Shown here in pieces: positions 16,141 to 25,449 of a stretch of 64,000 nucleotides of DNA. Within the stretch, counting starts at the first letter, position 1; every line of letters begins with the position of its first letter. Under the pieces are notes generated by a model. That model searched no databases, was not told where the DNA came from, and worked only from the letters and a program-made list of their open reading frames with translations. Location of the stretch: NCBI GenBank assembly GCA_944320725.1, contig CALUIM010000002.1:1-64000 (forward strand), given 5' to 3'. This DNA is from an uncultured Coriobacteriaceae bacterium. Lineage in GTDB: Bacteria > Actinomycetota > Coriobacteriia > Coriobacteriales > Coriobacteriaceae. A program made the position numbers and the translations under genes.

Positions 16141-16947
16141 TTACAGCAACACGGCGAGCGCGATAAGCGCAAGCAGATAGACGGCGGTTCCCATGATGAG
16201 GGGGCCGTCGTTTTTCATGCGGATGCGCAGGGGTCGATAGTGCGTCCGCCCTGCCCCGCCCGTGTAGCAGCGAGCCTCAAGGGCGCATCCAAGCGCCTCG
16301 GCATGGCGCAGCGCGCTTGAGAACAATGGTGCCAGCATGGGGATGCAGATGCGCGCGTAGGTGGCAAGGCGGCTGCCGCCCAGTGCGGCGCCGCGGGCGA
16401 TCTGCGCGTCGACCACGTCACGCGCTTCCTGTGAAAGGATCGGCACAAACCGAAGTGCAATCGAGATGGTGAGCGCAATCTCCGAGCTCGAGGCCCCCAG
16501 ACGGTCAAGTGGTGCCAACAGGCGCTCGATGCCGTCGGTGAGGGCTGTGGGCGAGGTTGTGAAGAGCAAGAGCGACCCTGCTGCGAGCATCAGCAAAAAC
16601 CGCAGCGTATAGAGCACGGCGGCTGCGACGCCGCCCTCGTGGATGGCGAGGGGACCAAGTGCGATGGCAACCGCGCCGTCCTGCACGAAGAACAGATTGA
16701 CGAGCGAGGTCACCACAAAGAAGATGGCAAGCGGTCGCATGTGCGCCGCGAAGCGCGCAAGCGGAATGCGCGCGCTGCGTACGGCGATGCCTGCCGCCAC
16801 GAAGGCAAGGGCAAGTTGCGGTGGCGTTGCGATGAACGGGCAGCTCAACATGAAGATGAGCGCGCAGACAATCTTGGCGCGGGGGTCTGCCCGATGAAGC
16901 GGGGAGTCTGCCGAGAAATACTGTCCCAAGCTAGCCTTGAGCGCCAC
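16141..16947 (-). CDS. ecfT: ECF transporter transmembrane component EcfT
   Basis: EcfT couples ATP hydrolysis to vitamin or metal uptake with interchangeable S components. The 268-aa protein has about six hydrophobic segments (CbiQ fold). Near the C-terminus the two coupling helices carry QIARGAALGG and EALGCALEARCYTGG, which match the Ala-Arg-Gly-type motifs that contact the ATPases, although the second has Cys in place of Gly. The start region overlaps the ATPase gene by 17 bp, so the two are co-translated. Confidence 0.92.
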   Translation of the reverse strand: MALKASLGQYFSADSPLHRADPRAKIVCALIFMLSCPFIATPPQLALAFVAAGIAVRSARIPLARFAAHMRPLAIFFVVTSLVNLFFVQDGAVAIALGPLAIHEGGVAAAVLYTLRFLLMLAAGSLLLFTTSPTALTDGIERLLAPLDRLGASSSEIALTISIALRFVPILSQEARDVVDAQIARGAALGGSRLATYARICIPMLAPLFSSALRHAEALGCALEARCYTGGAGRTHYRPLRIRMKNDGPLIMGTAVYLLALIALAVLL

Positions 16948-18835
16948 GGGCCACCTCCTCTACAAGATCGTCGAGCGTCAGCGCGTCACGTTGGATTGGC
17001 GCGCCGGCCGCGGCAAGCAGGCGCGAGAACGCAAGTGCGTGCGGGGTGCCCGGAAGCACTGCGTTGTGTGCAGAGGATGCGCCAAACACCTCACGGGGTG
17101 CGCCATGCGCCACGAGGCGCCCGTCAGAGAGCACGAGCATGTCGTCTGCCAGCAACGCAGCATCGTCCATATCATGCGTGACGAGCAGGATGGTCGTACC
17201 TGCTCGTTTGAGCGTACCGAGCAGTGCCCGCATATGTTGTTTGCCGACGGGGTCGAGGCCCGCCATGGGCTCATCGAGTACGAGTACGGGGCACCTCATG
17301 GCGATGATGCCGGCGAGGGCAACGGCGCGTTGCTGGCCGCCCGAGAGGGCGTGCGGGGCGCGCTTGAGCAGCTGCGGCTGGACGGCGAGCCCAACAGCAT
17401 CCAGTGCTTGCTGCACGCGCACCTTGACTTCAGACTCGGAGAGGCCGAGATTGCGCGGGCCGAAGGCGACATCGTCAAAGACGGTCACCGCGAAGAGCTG
17501 ACGCTCGGGAAATTGGGACACGTAACCCACGTGCGCGCGCAGCTCGCGCTGGCGCACGGCATCGGCGATATCGATGTCTGCGATGCGCACCGTGCCGGCG
17601 CGTGGCGTAAGCAGGCCGCAGGCGAGCTTCGCGGTGGTCGTCTTGCCCGAGCCGGTATGGCCTACTAGTGCGGTGATCGTTCCGCGCGCCACAGAAAAGC
17701 TGAGGGCGTGTACCGCATCGGGCGCAGGGCTCTGCTCGTTGCGCCATTGCGCGCGGTGATGCCGCGCGGGGGATGCGACATAGCTCAGTGAGACCTCGTG
17801 AAACACGATGGGGCACGGCGCCTCGGCGTGGGGGAACGACGGTGTGGCCGCAACGGGCGCGGCGGGCGACGCCGAGGGTGTATGCGCGTCAAGCAGCGCT
17901 GCCACAGCATCAGCCAGCTCACGCATGTCGCCGCAGGAGGGCAAATTGGCGCTGCGGGGCAGATGCTCGCACAGCGCTTCGCGAAGCCGGAACGGGAACG
18001 GTGCTTCCAAGCGTAGCGACCGGAGCAGGTCGGCGCGCCCAAAGAGCTCGGTGGGGTGTCCATCAAAGGCGATGCGGCCGGCATTGAGTGCGATCACGCG
18101 GTTCGCGTGCAGCGCCTCATCCATATGCTGCGTGGTGTAGACGATGGTGATGCCGCGTGCATGCAACCGCTCCATGATGGCGGCAACGTCGCGCCGACCT
18201 TGCTCGTCGAGCATCGAGGTCGCCTCATCAAGCAGCATCAACTCGGGCCGCATGGCGAGCGCGCCCGCAATAGCCACGCGCTGCCGCTGGCCGCCCGAGA
18301 GATCGGCGGGGTCCATGCTCGCGTACGCGCTCATGCCCACGCAGGCAAGTGCCTCGTTGACGCGTTGCACGATCTCGGTGTGCGGAAGCCCCAGGTTCTC
18401 GGGGCCAAAGGCAACATCGTCCGCCACGATGCTGGTAACCATCTGATCATCGGGGTTTTGGAACACCATGGCACAACGCCGGTGGACCTGTGCCGCCCGC
18501 GCGGGGTTGCCCGCTCCATCCACGGGCACATCTGCAATCGTTGCGCATCCGCGTTGCGGGTACGCCAGCGCGCCCATGATGCGCATGAGGGTCGATTTGC
18601 CCGAGCCGTTGGCGCCCACGATGCATACAAGCTCGCCGCGATCAACGCGCACCGAGACATCTCGAAGCGCCCACGTGGGGTTTGAGGCATCTTGGGCTTC
18701 AGGGCGACCTGCTTCGTAGGCATACCACGTGTCCTCGAGCTGCACCAAGGGGCGCTCATCTGTGCCGCTGCCCGCCGCCATGCACATTGCGGGCGCGCCG
18801 GAGCGCTCAGATGTACAGGGCGGGCGCGGGTCCAT
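16931..18835 (-). CDS. ECF transporter ATPase, two ATPase domains fused (EcfA1-EcfA2)
   Basis: The 634-aa protein contains both ATPases of an energy-coupling-factor module. Domain 1 has GANGSGKST, LSGGQRQRVAIAGAL and LMLLDEATSMLD. Domain 2 has GHTGSGKTT, ALSGGQQRAVALAG and VLVLDEPMAGLD. A variable Ala/Pro linker and a family C-terminal segment lie between (~290-370). All catalytic residues are intact in both. ATG 18835 was preferred to an upstream TTG at 18883 because AAGGGA lies near it. No S component is adjacent, so substrate specificity is supplied from elsewhere, as in group II ECF systems. Confidence 0.92.
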   Translation of the reverse strand: MDPRPPCTSERSGAPAMCMAAGSGTDERPLVQLEDTWYAYEAGRPEAQDASNPTWALRDVSVRVDRGELVCIVGANGSGKSTLMRIMGALAYPQRGCATIADVPVDGAGNPARAAQVHRRCAMVFQNPDDQMVTSIVADDVAFGPENLGLPHTEIVQRVNEALACVGMSAYASMDPADLSGGQRQRVAIAGALAMRPELMLLDEATSMLDEQGRRDVAAIMERLHARGITIVYTTQHMDEALHANRVIALNAGRIAFDGHPTELFGRADLLRSLRLEAPFPFRLREALCEHLPRSANLPSCGDMRELADAVAALLDAHTPSASPAAPVAATPSFPHAEAPCPIVFHEVSLSYVASPARHHRAQWRNEQSPAPDAVHALSFSVARGTITALVGHTGSGKTTTAKLACGLLTPRAGTVRIADIDIADAVRQRELRAHVGYVSQFPERQLFAVTVFDDVAFGPRNLGLSESEVKVRVQQALDAVGLAVQPQLLKRAPHALSGGQQRAVALAGIIAMRCPVLVLDEPMAGLDPVGKQHMRALLGTLKRAGTTILLVTHDMDDAALLADDMLVLSDGRLVAHGAPREVFGASSAHNAVLPGTPHALAFSRLLAAAGAPIQRDALTLDDLVEEVARGAQG

Positions 18836-18943
18836 GCGGGGCAATTCCCTTCGGGCGTGATTGATGGGGCATCGTGAGTGCAACTATAGTTCTGGGTACA
18901 ATGCAAAGCAAGTTGGTCAAGCTCACCTGGCAAGGCGGTTACC

Positions 18944-19903
18944 ATGCACGAATACAGCTATCTATCGGATGAGGTCATCTGCGCGTTTGCCGAGGCGGCC
19001 GGAGAGGACGCGGTTGCGCTCACCGAGCCCATGGCACAGCACACGACGTTTCAGATTGGCGGCCCCGCCGACGTAGTGATTTCCCCGCATACGCCTCAGG
19101 CTGTCGAGCGGGTGCTCGACATCTGCGCGATCGCGGGTGTTCCGGTAGTTGTGGTGGGCAACGGGAGCGACATTCTCGTGGGCGATCGCGGAATCCGCGG
19201 CGCCGTGGTGCTGCTGCGCGACAACTACGCCGGTATCGAAGTTTCAGGTACGCGCGTGCACGCGCAGGCCGGCGCGTTGCTGCGCGATGTGGCGCTCGCT
19301 GCGGCAGACGCGGGGCTCACGGGCATGGAGGCGCTCTGGGGCATTCCCGCCAGTGTGGGCGGTGCCTGCTTTATGAACGCCGGCGCCTATGATGCCGCGA
19401 CATCCGATGTGCTCGAGTCGGTTGAGGTGTACGTGCCTGGTCCCGCGTGCCCCGACGGCACGCACGAGAAGGGCGTGGTCAAGCGTTTCACGGTGGATGA
19501 GCTTGCGATGGGCTACCGCAAGAGCCGTGTTGCTGCAGAGGGCCTCATCGTGCTTTCCGCCACATTCGCGCTGGCTCCTGGCAATGAGGCGCAGATTCGC
19601 GCGAGCATGGACGACTACCAGCGTCGGCGCGAGGAGAAGCAACCGCTCGAGCTGCCCTCCGCCGGGTCAACGTTCAAGCGCCCGCAGGGTTATTTTGCCG
19701 GCAAGCTCATCATGGACGCGGGCTTAGCGGGCACGCGCGTAGGCGGCGCGCAGGTATCCGAGAAGCACTGCGGGTTTGTGGTGAATACCGGGGATGCCAC
19801 GGCGTCCGACGTCTGCCGTCTCATCGAGCGCGTGCAGAGCGAGGTGCGCAAGCAGTTTGGCGTAGATCTCGAGCCGGAGGTTCGCCGCATCGGCGAATTC
19901 TAA
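18944..19903 (+). CDS. murB: UDP-N-acetylenolpyruvoylglucosamine reductase
   Basis: MurB reduces enolpyruvyl-UDP-GlcNAc to UDP-MurNAc with NADPH and FAD. FQIGGPADV and VVVGNGSDILV are FAD-binding motifs, and GIPASVGGACFMNAGAY is the core signature. SAGSTFKRP holds the catalytic serine, and a Glu in LEPEVR near the end completes the site. The 319-aa length fits a type II MurB. A TACAAT -10-like element at 18897-18902 lies in the divergent gap shared with the ECF ATPase. Confidence 0.95.
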   Translation: MHEYSYLSDEVICAFAEAAGEDAVALTEPMAQHTTFQIGGPADVVISPHTPQAVERVLDICAIAGVPVVVVGNGSDILVGDRGIRGAVVLLRDNYAGIEVSGTRVHAQAGALLRDVALAAADAGLTGMEALWGIPASVGGACFMNAGAYDAATSDVLESVEVYVPGPACPDGTHEKGVVKRFTVDELAMGYRKSRVAAEGLIVLSATFALAPGNEAQIRASMDDYQRRREEKQPLELPSAGSTFKRPQGYFAGKLIMDAGLAGTRVGGAQVSEKHCGFVVNTGDATASDVCRLIERVQSEVRKQFGVDLEPEVRRIGEF

Positions 19904-19905
19904 GG

Positions 19906-20991
19906 TCAGCTCGCGCTCGTGAGCTCATCCCAGCGGGAGCTCGTACGTATCTCGCCGCTGGAGGTGATGAAATAGGCCGCCGTATCGTCATAGGCATCGA
20001 CGAGATGCATGCCTTCCTCGCTCCCAGCGATGAAGAGCATCGTCGAGAGCGCGTCGGCGCGCGTGGATGACGGTGAGACAACGGTGACGCTCACCGTGTC
20101 GGTTACCACGGGCATGCCGGTTGCCGGATCGAGAATATGCCAGTAGGTGACATCGTCGAGCGTGAAGGTGCGCTCGTAGAGGCCGCTCGTCACGAGCGAG
20201 CAGGCGCGCGTGCTCACGGTATCGACCACGCGGCTACCGCCGGGGTCGTTGGGGTCGCGGATGCCGGTCTCCCATGCCGAGCCATCGGGCTTCTCGCCCA
20301 GATATGCTATGTTGCTGCCGAGCGAGATGGCGGCTGCGGTTGCATCCGTCTCGTCGCGTAGCAGCTCGCAGAGCTTATCGGCGATGTAGCCCTTGGCAAT
20401 GCCGCCCAAATCGAGCTTCGCGGCGGGGTCGGTCAGCGTGACCGTGGGGGCGTTCGCATCGGTTTCGTCAACCTGTACACAGGTCCAGTCGACATGCGGC
20501 AGCGCGTGGGCAATCTCGCTGTCTGCGGGGCGCACGCCCGCCTCGAAATCCCAGAGGGTCGATACGGTGCCGATGGTGATATCGAAGCGCCCGTCCGCCT
20601 CCTCGCAATACGTGAGCGCTTGCTTGATGATGTCGGCGGTTGCCGGGTCTACCGTGGTGGGCGCGCCAGCCGCAGCGTTGATGCGCGCGATATCGCTCTC
20701 GCTGTCATACAGATCGAAGAGCGCGTCGTAACGGGCGCAGGCGCGTGCCAGGAGTGCCGGTGCGGCATCATCGCCGTAGACGGTGAACGTGCAGTAGGTG
20801 TCGAACGCAAAGGTCGAGCTGGTGGCAGGTTCTGTCGCCGTGTCGCCGGTGTCCTGCGTAGTCTGAGGGGCCGTCGTGCAGCCGGCAAGGCCGCTTGCGC
20901 CCAGGGCAGCGCTCACACCGAGGGCGCCTGCCGCAGTGAGCAGGCGAAGCGCGTGGCGGCGAGAGATGATGGGGGCGTGGGTGTCAGGCAT
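19906..20991 (-). CDS. apbE: FAD:protein FMN transferase (ApbE), Tat lipoprotein
   Basis: ApbE attaches FMN to Thr/Ser residues of exported flavoproteins. The 361-aa precursor opens with SRRHALRLLTAAGALG, a twin-arginine signal, and ends the signal with the lipobox LAGC, so it is probably a membrane-anchored lipoprotein. FDTYCTFTVYG, DLGGIAKGYIAD and the late TADALSTMLF-like segment (SSTRADALSTMLFIAG) are ApbE motifs. GGGAGGGG precedes ATG 20991. It overlaps the Gx-type gene upstream by 8 bp. That pairing is common near flavin-dependent extracellular electron transfer or Rnf-like genes, none of which are seen here. Confidence 0.93.
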   Translation of the reverse strand: MPDTHAPIISRRHALRLLTAAGALGVSAALGASGLAGCTTAPQTTQDTGDTATEPATSSTFAFDTYCTFTVYGDDAAPALLARACARYDALFDLYDSESDIARINAAAGAPTTVDPATADIIKQALTYCEEADGRFDITIGTVSTLWDFEAGVRPADSEIAHALPHVDWTCVQVDETDANAPTVTLTDPAAKLDLGGIAKGYIADKLCELLRDETDATAAAISLGSNIAYLGEKPDGSAWETGIRDPNDPGGSRVVDTVSTRACSLVTSGLYERTFTLDDVTYWHILDPATGMPVVTDTVSVTVVSPSSTRADALSTMLFIAGSEEGMHLVDAYDDTAAYFITSSGEIRTSSRWDELTSAS

Positions 20992-21535
20992 GCGAACCTG
21001 CCCCTCCCGAGCTCGCGGCAGCGCCATCTGATGTGGCGAGTACGGCCCGCACAACCACGCCAATAATGGCGCCGGCGACCACGCCCGAGATGGCGAGTAC
21101 CGGCACATTAACGAGTGCAACCTGCGGCGAGAGCAGGGCGGCGACAACCAGGAGCTGTCCTGCGTTGTGCGCGATGCCGCCGAGCACCGATGTCGCGACC
21201 ACCGAGAAGAGCCGGCTGCGCCACGCCGCCGTCATGAGAAGCCAGGAGAGCACGCCGCCGGCAAGACTGAAGAGCAGCGTCTGCATATTGGCGAACAGCA
21301 GCGTAGAGCAGATAACCTTGGCAAGCATGAGCAGCCCTGCCGGGCGCGGGCCTAGGCGCACGAGGGCAAAGAGCACCACCGCGTTGCCCAGCCCCAGCTT
21401 AACGCCGGGAACGGTGACCGGCAGCGGGATGAGCACCTCGAGATAGCCCGCAATGAGGGCGAGTGCGCAGAGCACACCGAGCAGTGCGCAGCGACGCGCG
21501 GGGGAGAGCTTGTCTATGGGAGTTCGGTTCGTCAT
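20984..21535 (-). CDS. Gx transporter / heptaprenyl diphosphate synthase component I-like membrane protein
   Basis: This 183-aa protein has about five hydrophobic segments. IPLPVTVPGVKLGLGNAVV and the GGIAHNAGQLLVVAALL segment match the Hpre_diP_synt_I family, often named Gx transporter. Such proteins resemble ECF S components and often sit beside ApbE, as here. The biochemical role is unsettled; flavin, quinone-precursor or vitamin transport are possible. Only a weak ribosome site is visible before ATG 21535. Confidence 0.8.
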   Translation of the reverse strand: MTNRTPIDKLSPARRCALLGVLCALALIAGYLEVLIPLPVTVPGVKLGLGNAVVLFALVRLGPRPAGLLMLAKVICSTLLFANMQTLLFSLAGGVLSWLLMTAAWRSRLFSVVATSVLGGIAHNAGQLLVVAALLSPQVALVNVPVLAISGVVAGAIIGVVVRAVLATSDGAAASSGGAGSHA

Positions 21536-21629
21536 GGGTCACAGTATACGCGATACATGCAACGGGGCGGCACGCGACCTGTTCGGGTGCCGCCCCGGCA
21601 TGAGCGACGATGTCTTGACGCAACGCGCG

Positions 21630-23591
21630 CTACTCGAGCTCGAACGCTCCCGTGTAGAGCTGATAGTACACGCCCTTCTTGGCGATGAGCTCGTCGTGGC
21701 TGCCGCGCTCGATGATGCGGCCGTGGTCGAGCACGATGATCGCATCGGAGTTGCGCACCGTCGAGAGACGGTGAGCGATAACGAACGTGGTGCGCCCGTT
21801 CATGAGGGCGTCCATGCCGCGCTGCACAATCGCCTCGGTGCGCGTGTCGATGGAGGAGGTAGCCTCGTCCAAGATCATGACCGGCGGATCGGCCACGGCA
21901 GCGCGGCTGATGGAGAGCAGCTGACGCTGGCCCTGGCTGAGGTTGGAGCCGTTGTCGGTGAGCATGGTCTGGTAGCCCTCGGGCAAACGCTCGATGAAGC
22001 CGTGCGCGCCGGCGAGCTTAGCTGCGGCGATGCATTCCTCGTCGGTGGCGTCCAGGCGGCCGTAGCGGATGTTATCCATAACGGTGCCGGTAAACAGGTT
22101 CACGTCCTGCAGGACCATGCCCAGCGAGTGGCGCAGGTCGTCCTTTTTAATCTTCTCGATGTTAATGCCGTCGTAGCGAATCTTGCCGCTCTGGATGTCG
22201 TAGAAGCGGTTGATGAGGTTGGTGATGGTGGTCTTGCCGGCTCCGGTTGCGCCCACGAAGGCGATCTTCTGGCCAGGTTTTGCCCAGACGGAGATATCGT
22301 GCAAGACGGTGTGTCCGGGCGTGTACCCAAAGTCGACGTCGTTGAGGCGCACATCGCCCTCAAGCGGCGTGAGCGTCGTCGTGCCGTCGGCATGCGGGTG
22401 CTTCCAAGCCCAGCGTCCGGAGTGCTCCTGGCACTCAACAAGCTCACCATTGACCATCTTGGTGTTCACCAGCGTGACGTAGCCCTCGTCTTGCTCGGGT
22501 TCCTCGTCCAGAAGCTCGAACAGGCGCTCGGCGCCAGCGAGACCCATGACCACGGCGTTGATCTGCTGCGAGATCTGGCCGATCTGCCCGGCGAACTGCT
22601 TGGTCATGTTGAGGAACGGCACCGTGACCGCGATGGAGAAGGCGAGGCCGGAGACCGAGAGGTTGGGCACGCCGAGCTCGATGAACACGCCGCCCACGAG
22701 CGCCACGATAACGTACATGAGGTTGCCGAGGTTCATGAGGATGGGGCCGAGCGTGTTGGAGTACATGTTCGCCGCGCGCGACGCCTGGAAAAGCGCTTCG
22801 TTGCGTGCGTCGAAATCCTCCTGCGCGGCATCTTCGTGGCAGAAGACCTTCACGACGCGCTGGCCGTTCATGATTTCCTCTACATGGCCCTCGACGATAC
22901 CAATCTCGCGCTGCTGCGCTACGAAGTTCTTCGCAGAGCGGCCGCCGAGTTGCTTGGTGACATAGGTCATGAACAGCACGCCTACCACGATGATGATGCA
23001 CATCCATACGCTGTAGTACAGCATGACGCAGATTACGGAGATGCAGGTCACGATCGTGAGGGTGATATTCGGCAGCGACTGGCCGATCATCTGGCGCAGG
23101 GCGTCGATGTCATTCGTATAGTGGCTCATGATGTCGCCGCGCTGGTGCGTGTCGAAGAAGCGGATGGGCAGGTCCTGCATGTGGTCGAAGACCTTCTCGC
23201 GGAACTTCTCGAGTGATCCCTGCGTGACGATAGCCATGACGCGGTTCCATGTGAAGCTGAGCGTGAGCGACACCGCGTAGATGCAGACGAGCGAGAGCAC
23301 GATGGAGCGGATGGGGCCGGATGCGCTCGCCCAGTCACCCGACTCCCATGTGGCGGTTACGATCTCAAGGGCGCGCTGCATGAAGGTTGCAGGCAGCGCC
23401 GAGAGGATGGAGTTGATTACCAAGCAGCAGAATACCAGCGGCAGGAGCTTGGGATAGAACGAGAACAGGGTGCGCAAGAGGCGAGCGAGCGTCTTGCCCT
23501 TGCCGCCTTTGGGTTTCGCCGGGGCCTTGGTGCGCCCGGCAACGTTCTGACGGTTGGCTTCGTATTGTTCGCGTGCGTCGTTACTGGCCAT
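21630..23591 (-). CDS. ABC exporter half-transporter, catalytically consensus subunit
   Basis: This 653-aa type IV ABC exporter subunit has six predicted helices (~45-330) and an ATPase domain with GATGAGKTT, the signature LSQGQRQLL and Walker B VMILDEATSSID with the catalytic glutamate. The signature is degenerate (LSQGQ for LSGGQ). An ~40-residue insert rich in His and Gly precedes the ATPase. Together with the next gene it should form a heterodimer. ATG 23591 follows AAGGAGGT and overlaps the end of the partner gene by 11 bp. Likely export of drugs, lipids or peptides; the substrate is unknown. Confidence 0.93.
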   Translation of the reverse strand: MASNDAREQYEANRQNVAGRTKAPAKPKGGKGKTLARLLRTLFSFYPKLLPLVFCCLVINSILSALPATFMQRALEIVTATWESGDWASASGPIRSIVLSLVCIYAVSLTLSFTWNRVMAIVTQGSLEKFREKVFDHMQDLPIRFFDTHQRGDIMSHYTNDIDALRQMIGQSLPNITLTIVTCISVICVMLYYSVWMCIIIVVGVLFMTYVTKQLGGRSAKNFVAQQREIGIVEGHVEEIMNGQRVVKVFCHEDAAQEDFDARNEALFQASRAANMYSNTLGPILMNLGNLMYVIVALVGGVFIELGVPNLSVSGLAFSIAVTVPFLNMTKQFAGQIGQISQQINAVVMGLAGAERLFELLDEEPEQDEGYVTLVNTKMVNGELVECQEHSGRWAWKHPHADGTTTLTPLEGDVRLNDVDFGYTPGHTVLHDISVWAKPGQKIAFVGATGAGKTTITNLINRFYDIQSGKIRYDGINIEKIKKDDLRHSLGMVLQDVNLFTGTVMDNIRYGRLDATDEECIAAAKLAGAHGFIERLPEGYQTMLTDNGSNLSQGQRQLLSISRAAVADPPVMILDEATSSIDTRTEAIVQRGMDALMNGRTTFVIAHRLSTVRNSDAIIVLDHGRIIERGSHDELIAKKGVYYQLYTGAFELE

Positions 23592-25449
23592 CGGCGGCAC
23601 CTCCTTCCTGGGTTGCGACTTCGGTGGCGGGAGCTTCCGGGGCAGATGCGGCAGAAGCTTGCCCGTCGTTATGCTCCGCGAGCGCGGGTCCCTCGCCGGG
23701 CGCGATCTCCTCCGTTTCGTCGCCGGTGCGGTTCTGCGAGATGTACGTGTCGCGGTAGATATCGCAGGTCTTCATGAGCTCATCGTGCGTGCCGAGTCCG
23801 GCGATATGGCCGTTGTCGAGCACGAGGATGCGGTCGGCGTGCTCCACGGAGCTTGTGCGCTGCGCGATGATGATCTTGGTGGTCTCGGGCAGGTACTGCG
23901 CCAGGCCCTCGCGGATGAGGGCGTCGGTCTTGGTGTCCACGGCGCTCGTGGAGTCGTCGAGGATGAGCACCTTCGGATGCTTGAGCAACGCGCGCGCAAT
24001 GCACAAACGCTGCTTCTGGCCGCCGGAGACGTTCGTGCCGCCCTGCTCGATGTAGGTGTCGTACTTCTTGGGGAAGCCCTGCACGAACTCGTCGGCCTGC
24101 GCAAGCTCGCAGACCTCCTTGATCTCGTCATCGGTGGCGTCGGCTTTGCCCCAGCGCAAATTCTCCTTGATGGTGCCGGAGAACAGCACGTTTTTCTGCA
24201 GCACCACGGCGACGTTATTGCGCAGGAACTCGAGGTCGTAGTCGCGCACGTCCACGCCGCCTACCTTGACCGAGCCCTCGGTGACATCGTACAGGCGGCT
24301 GATGAGGTTCACGAGCGAGGTCTTCGCCGATCCTGTGCCGCCCATGATGCCGATGGTCTCGCCGCTTTTGATGTGCAGGTCGATCTCGGCGAGCGCGCGG
24401 TGCTCGGCCTTCTCGGAGTACTTGAACGTCACGTTGTCGAAGTCGATCGAGCCGTCCTTCATGTAGGTGACGGGGCGCTCCGGGTCCTTGATGGTGGGCT
24501 CGGTCTCGATGACCTCAACGATACGCTCGGCGCTCTCCTGTGCCATGGTGATCATGGCGAAGACCATCGACACCATCATGAGCGCCATCAAGATCATGAA
24601 GCCATAGGTGGTGAGGGCGCTCATCTGGCCAACGTTCATGAGGGTGCCCTGGCTGGAGATGATGAAGTAGCTGCCGAACTGGATGACCACGAGGAACACC
24701 ACGTTCACGGAGAAGTTCATCATGGGGTTGTTGAGCGCGAGGATCTTCTCGGCACGGGTGAAGTCGCGGCACACGTCCTGGGCGGCGCGGCCGAACTTCT
24801 GCTTCTCATAGTCCTGACGTACGTAGCTCTTCACGTCGCGCATGCCCGTGACGTTCTCCTCGATGGACTCGTTGAGCGCGTCGTACTTACGGAACACGGA
24901 GCGGAAGATGGGGTGCACGGTGCGCACGACCTTGAAGAGGCCGAAGCCCAGAAGCGGCACGATGATGACGAACACGAGCGCCATGGGGCCGGCCATGATG
25001 AACGCCATGACGATGCCGCAGATGAGCAGCATCGGGCAGCGCACTGCGGTGCGGATGACCATCATGTACGCGAGCTGCACGTTTGTAACGTCCGTGGTGA
25101 GACGCGTGACGAGCGATGAGCTCGAGAACTGGTCGATGTTAGCGAAGCTGAAGCGCTGCACCGCAGCGAACACGTCGTGACGCAGGTTCTTTGCAAAGCC
25201 GCAGCTGGCCTGGCTGCAGGTAATGCCTGCGCCGATGCCGAATGCGAGCGAGGCGAGTGCCATGGCCACGAGCACGCCGGCGTAGGGCATGAGCTCGCCG
25301 AGCGTCGCGCCCGCCTGGATGGCGTTGATGAGCTGCGCGGTGACAAAGGGGATGGCAACCTCCATAACCACCTCGCCTGATACGATGATCGGCGTGGCAA
25401 TGGCCGCTTTTTTGTATTCGCGGATGCTTGCCATAAGGGTTTTAAGCAT
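23581..25449 (-). CDS. ABC exporter half-transporter, degenerate-site subunit
   Basis: This is the 622-aa partner of the downstream exporter subunit. Its Walker A is GGTGSAKTS, with Ala for the usual Gly before Lys. Its signature VSGGQKQR is normal. Walker B reads VLILDDSTSAVD, with Asp replacing the catalytic Glu. The normal signature here pairs with the partner's intact Walker B, while the altered Walker B pairs with the partner's LSQGQ, as in TM287/288. GGGAGGA precedes ATG 25449, which overlaps the marR-like gene by 8 bp. Confidence 0.93.
   Translation of the reverse strand: MLKTLMASIREYKKAAIATPIIVSGEVVMEVAIPFVTAQLINAIQAGATLGELMPYAGVLVAMALASLAFGIGAGITCSQASCGFAKNLRHDVFAAVQRFSFANIDQFSSSSLVTRLTTDVTNVQLAYMMVIRTAVRCPMLLICGIVMAFIMAGPMALVFVIIVPLLGFGLFKVVRTVHPIFRSVFRKYDALNESIEENVTGMRDVKSYVRQDYEKQKFGRAAQDVCRDFTRAEKILALNNPMMNFSVNVVFLVVIQFGSYFIISSQGTLMNVGQMSALTTYGFMILMALMMVSMVFAMITMAQESAERIVEVIETEPTIKDPERPVTYMKDGSIDFDNVTFKYSEKAEHRALAEIDLHIKSGETIGIMGGTGSAKTSLVNLISRLYDVTEGSVKVGGVDVRDYDLEFLRNNVAVVLQKNVLFSGTIKENLRWGKADATDDEIKEVCELAQADEFVQGFPKKYDTYIEQGGTNVSGGQKQRLCIARALLKHPKVLILDDSTSAVDTKTDALIREGLAQYLPETTKIIIAQRTSSVEHADRILVLDNGHIAGLGTHDELMKTCDIYRDTYISQNRTGDETEEIAPGEGPALAEHNDGQASAASAPEAPATEVATQEGGAADGQ

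Noticed and set aside
21453-25119. Two long plus-strand ORFs (21453-23216 and 23554-25119) opposite the ABC exporter
   Set aside because: They are antisense to genes with full ABC motifs and have no recognisable domain or ribosome site.
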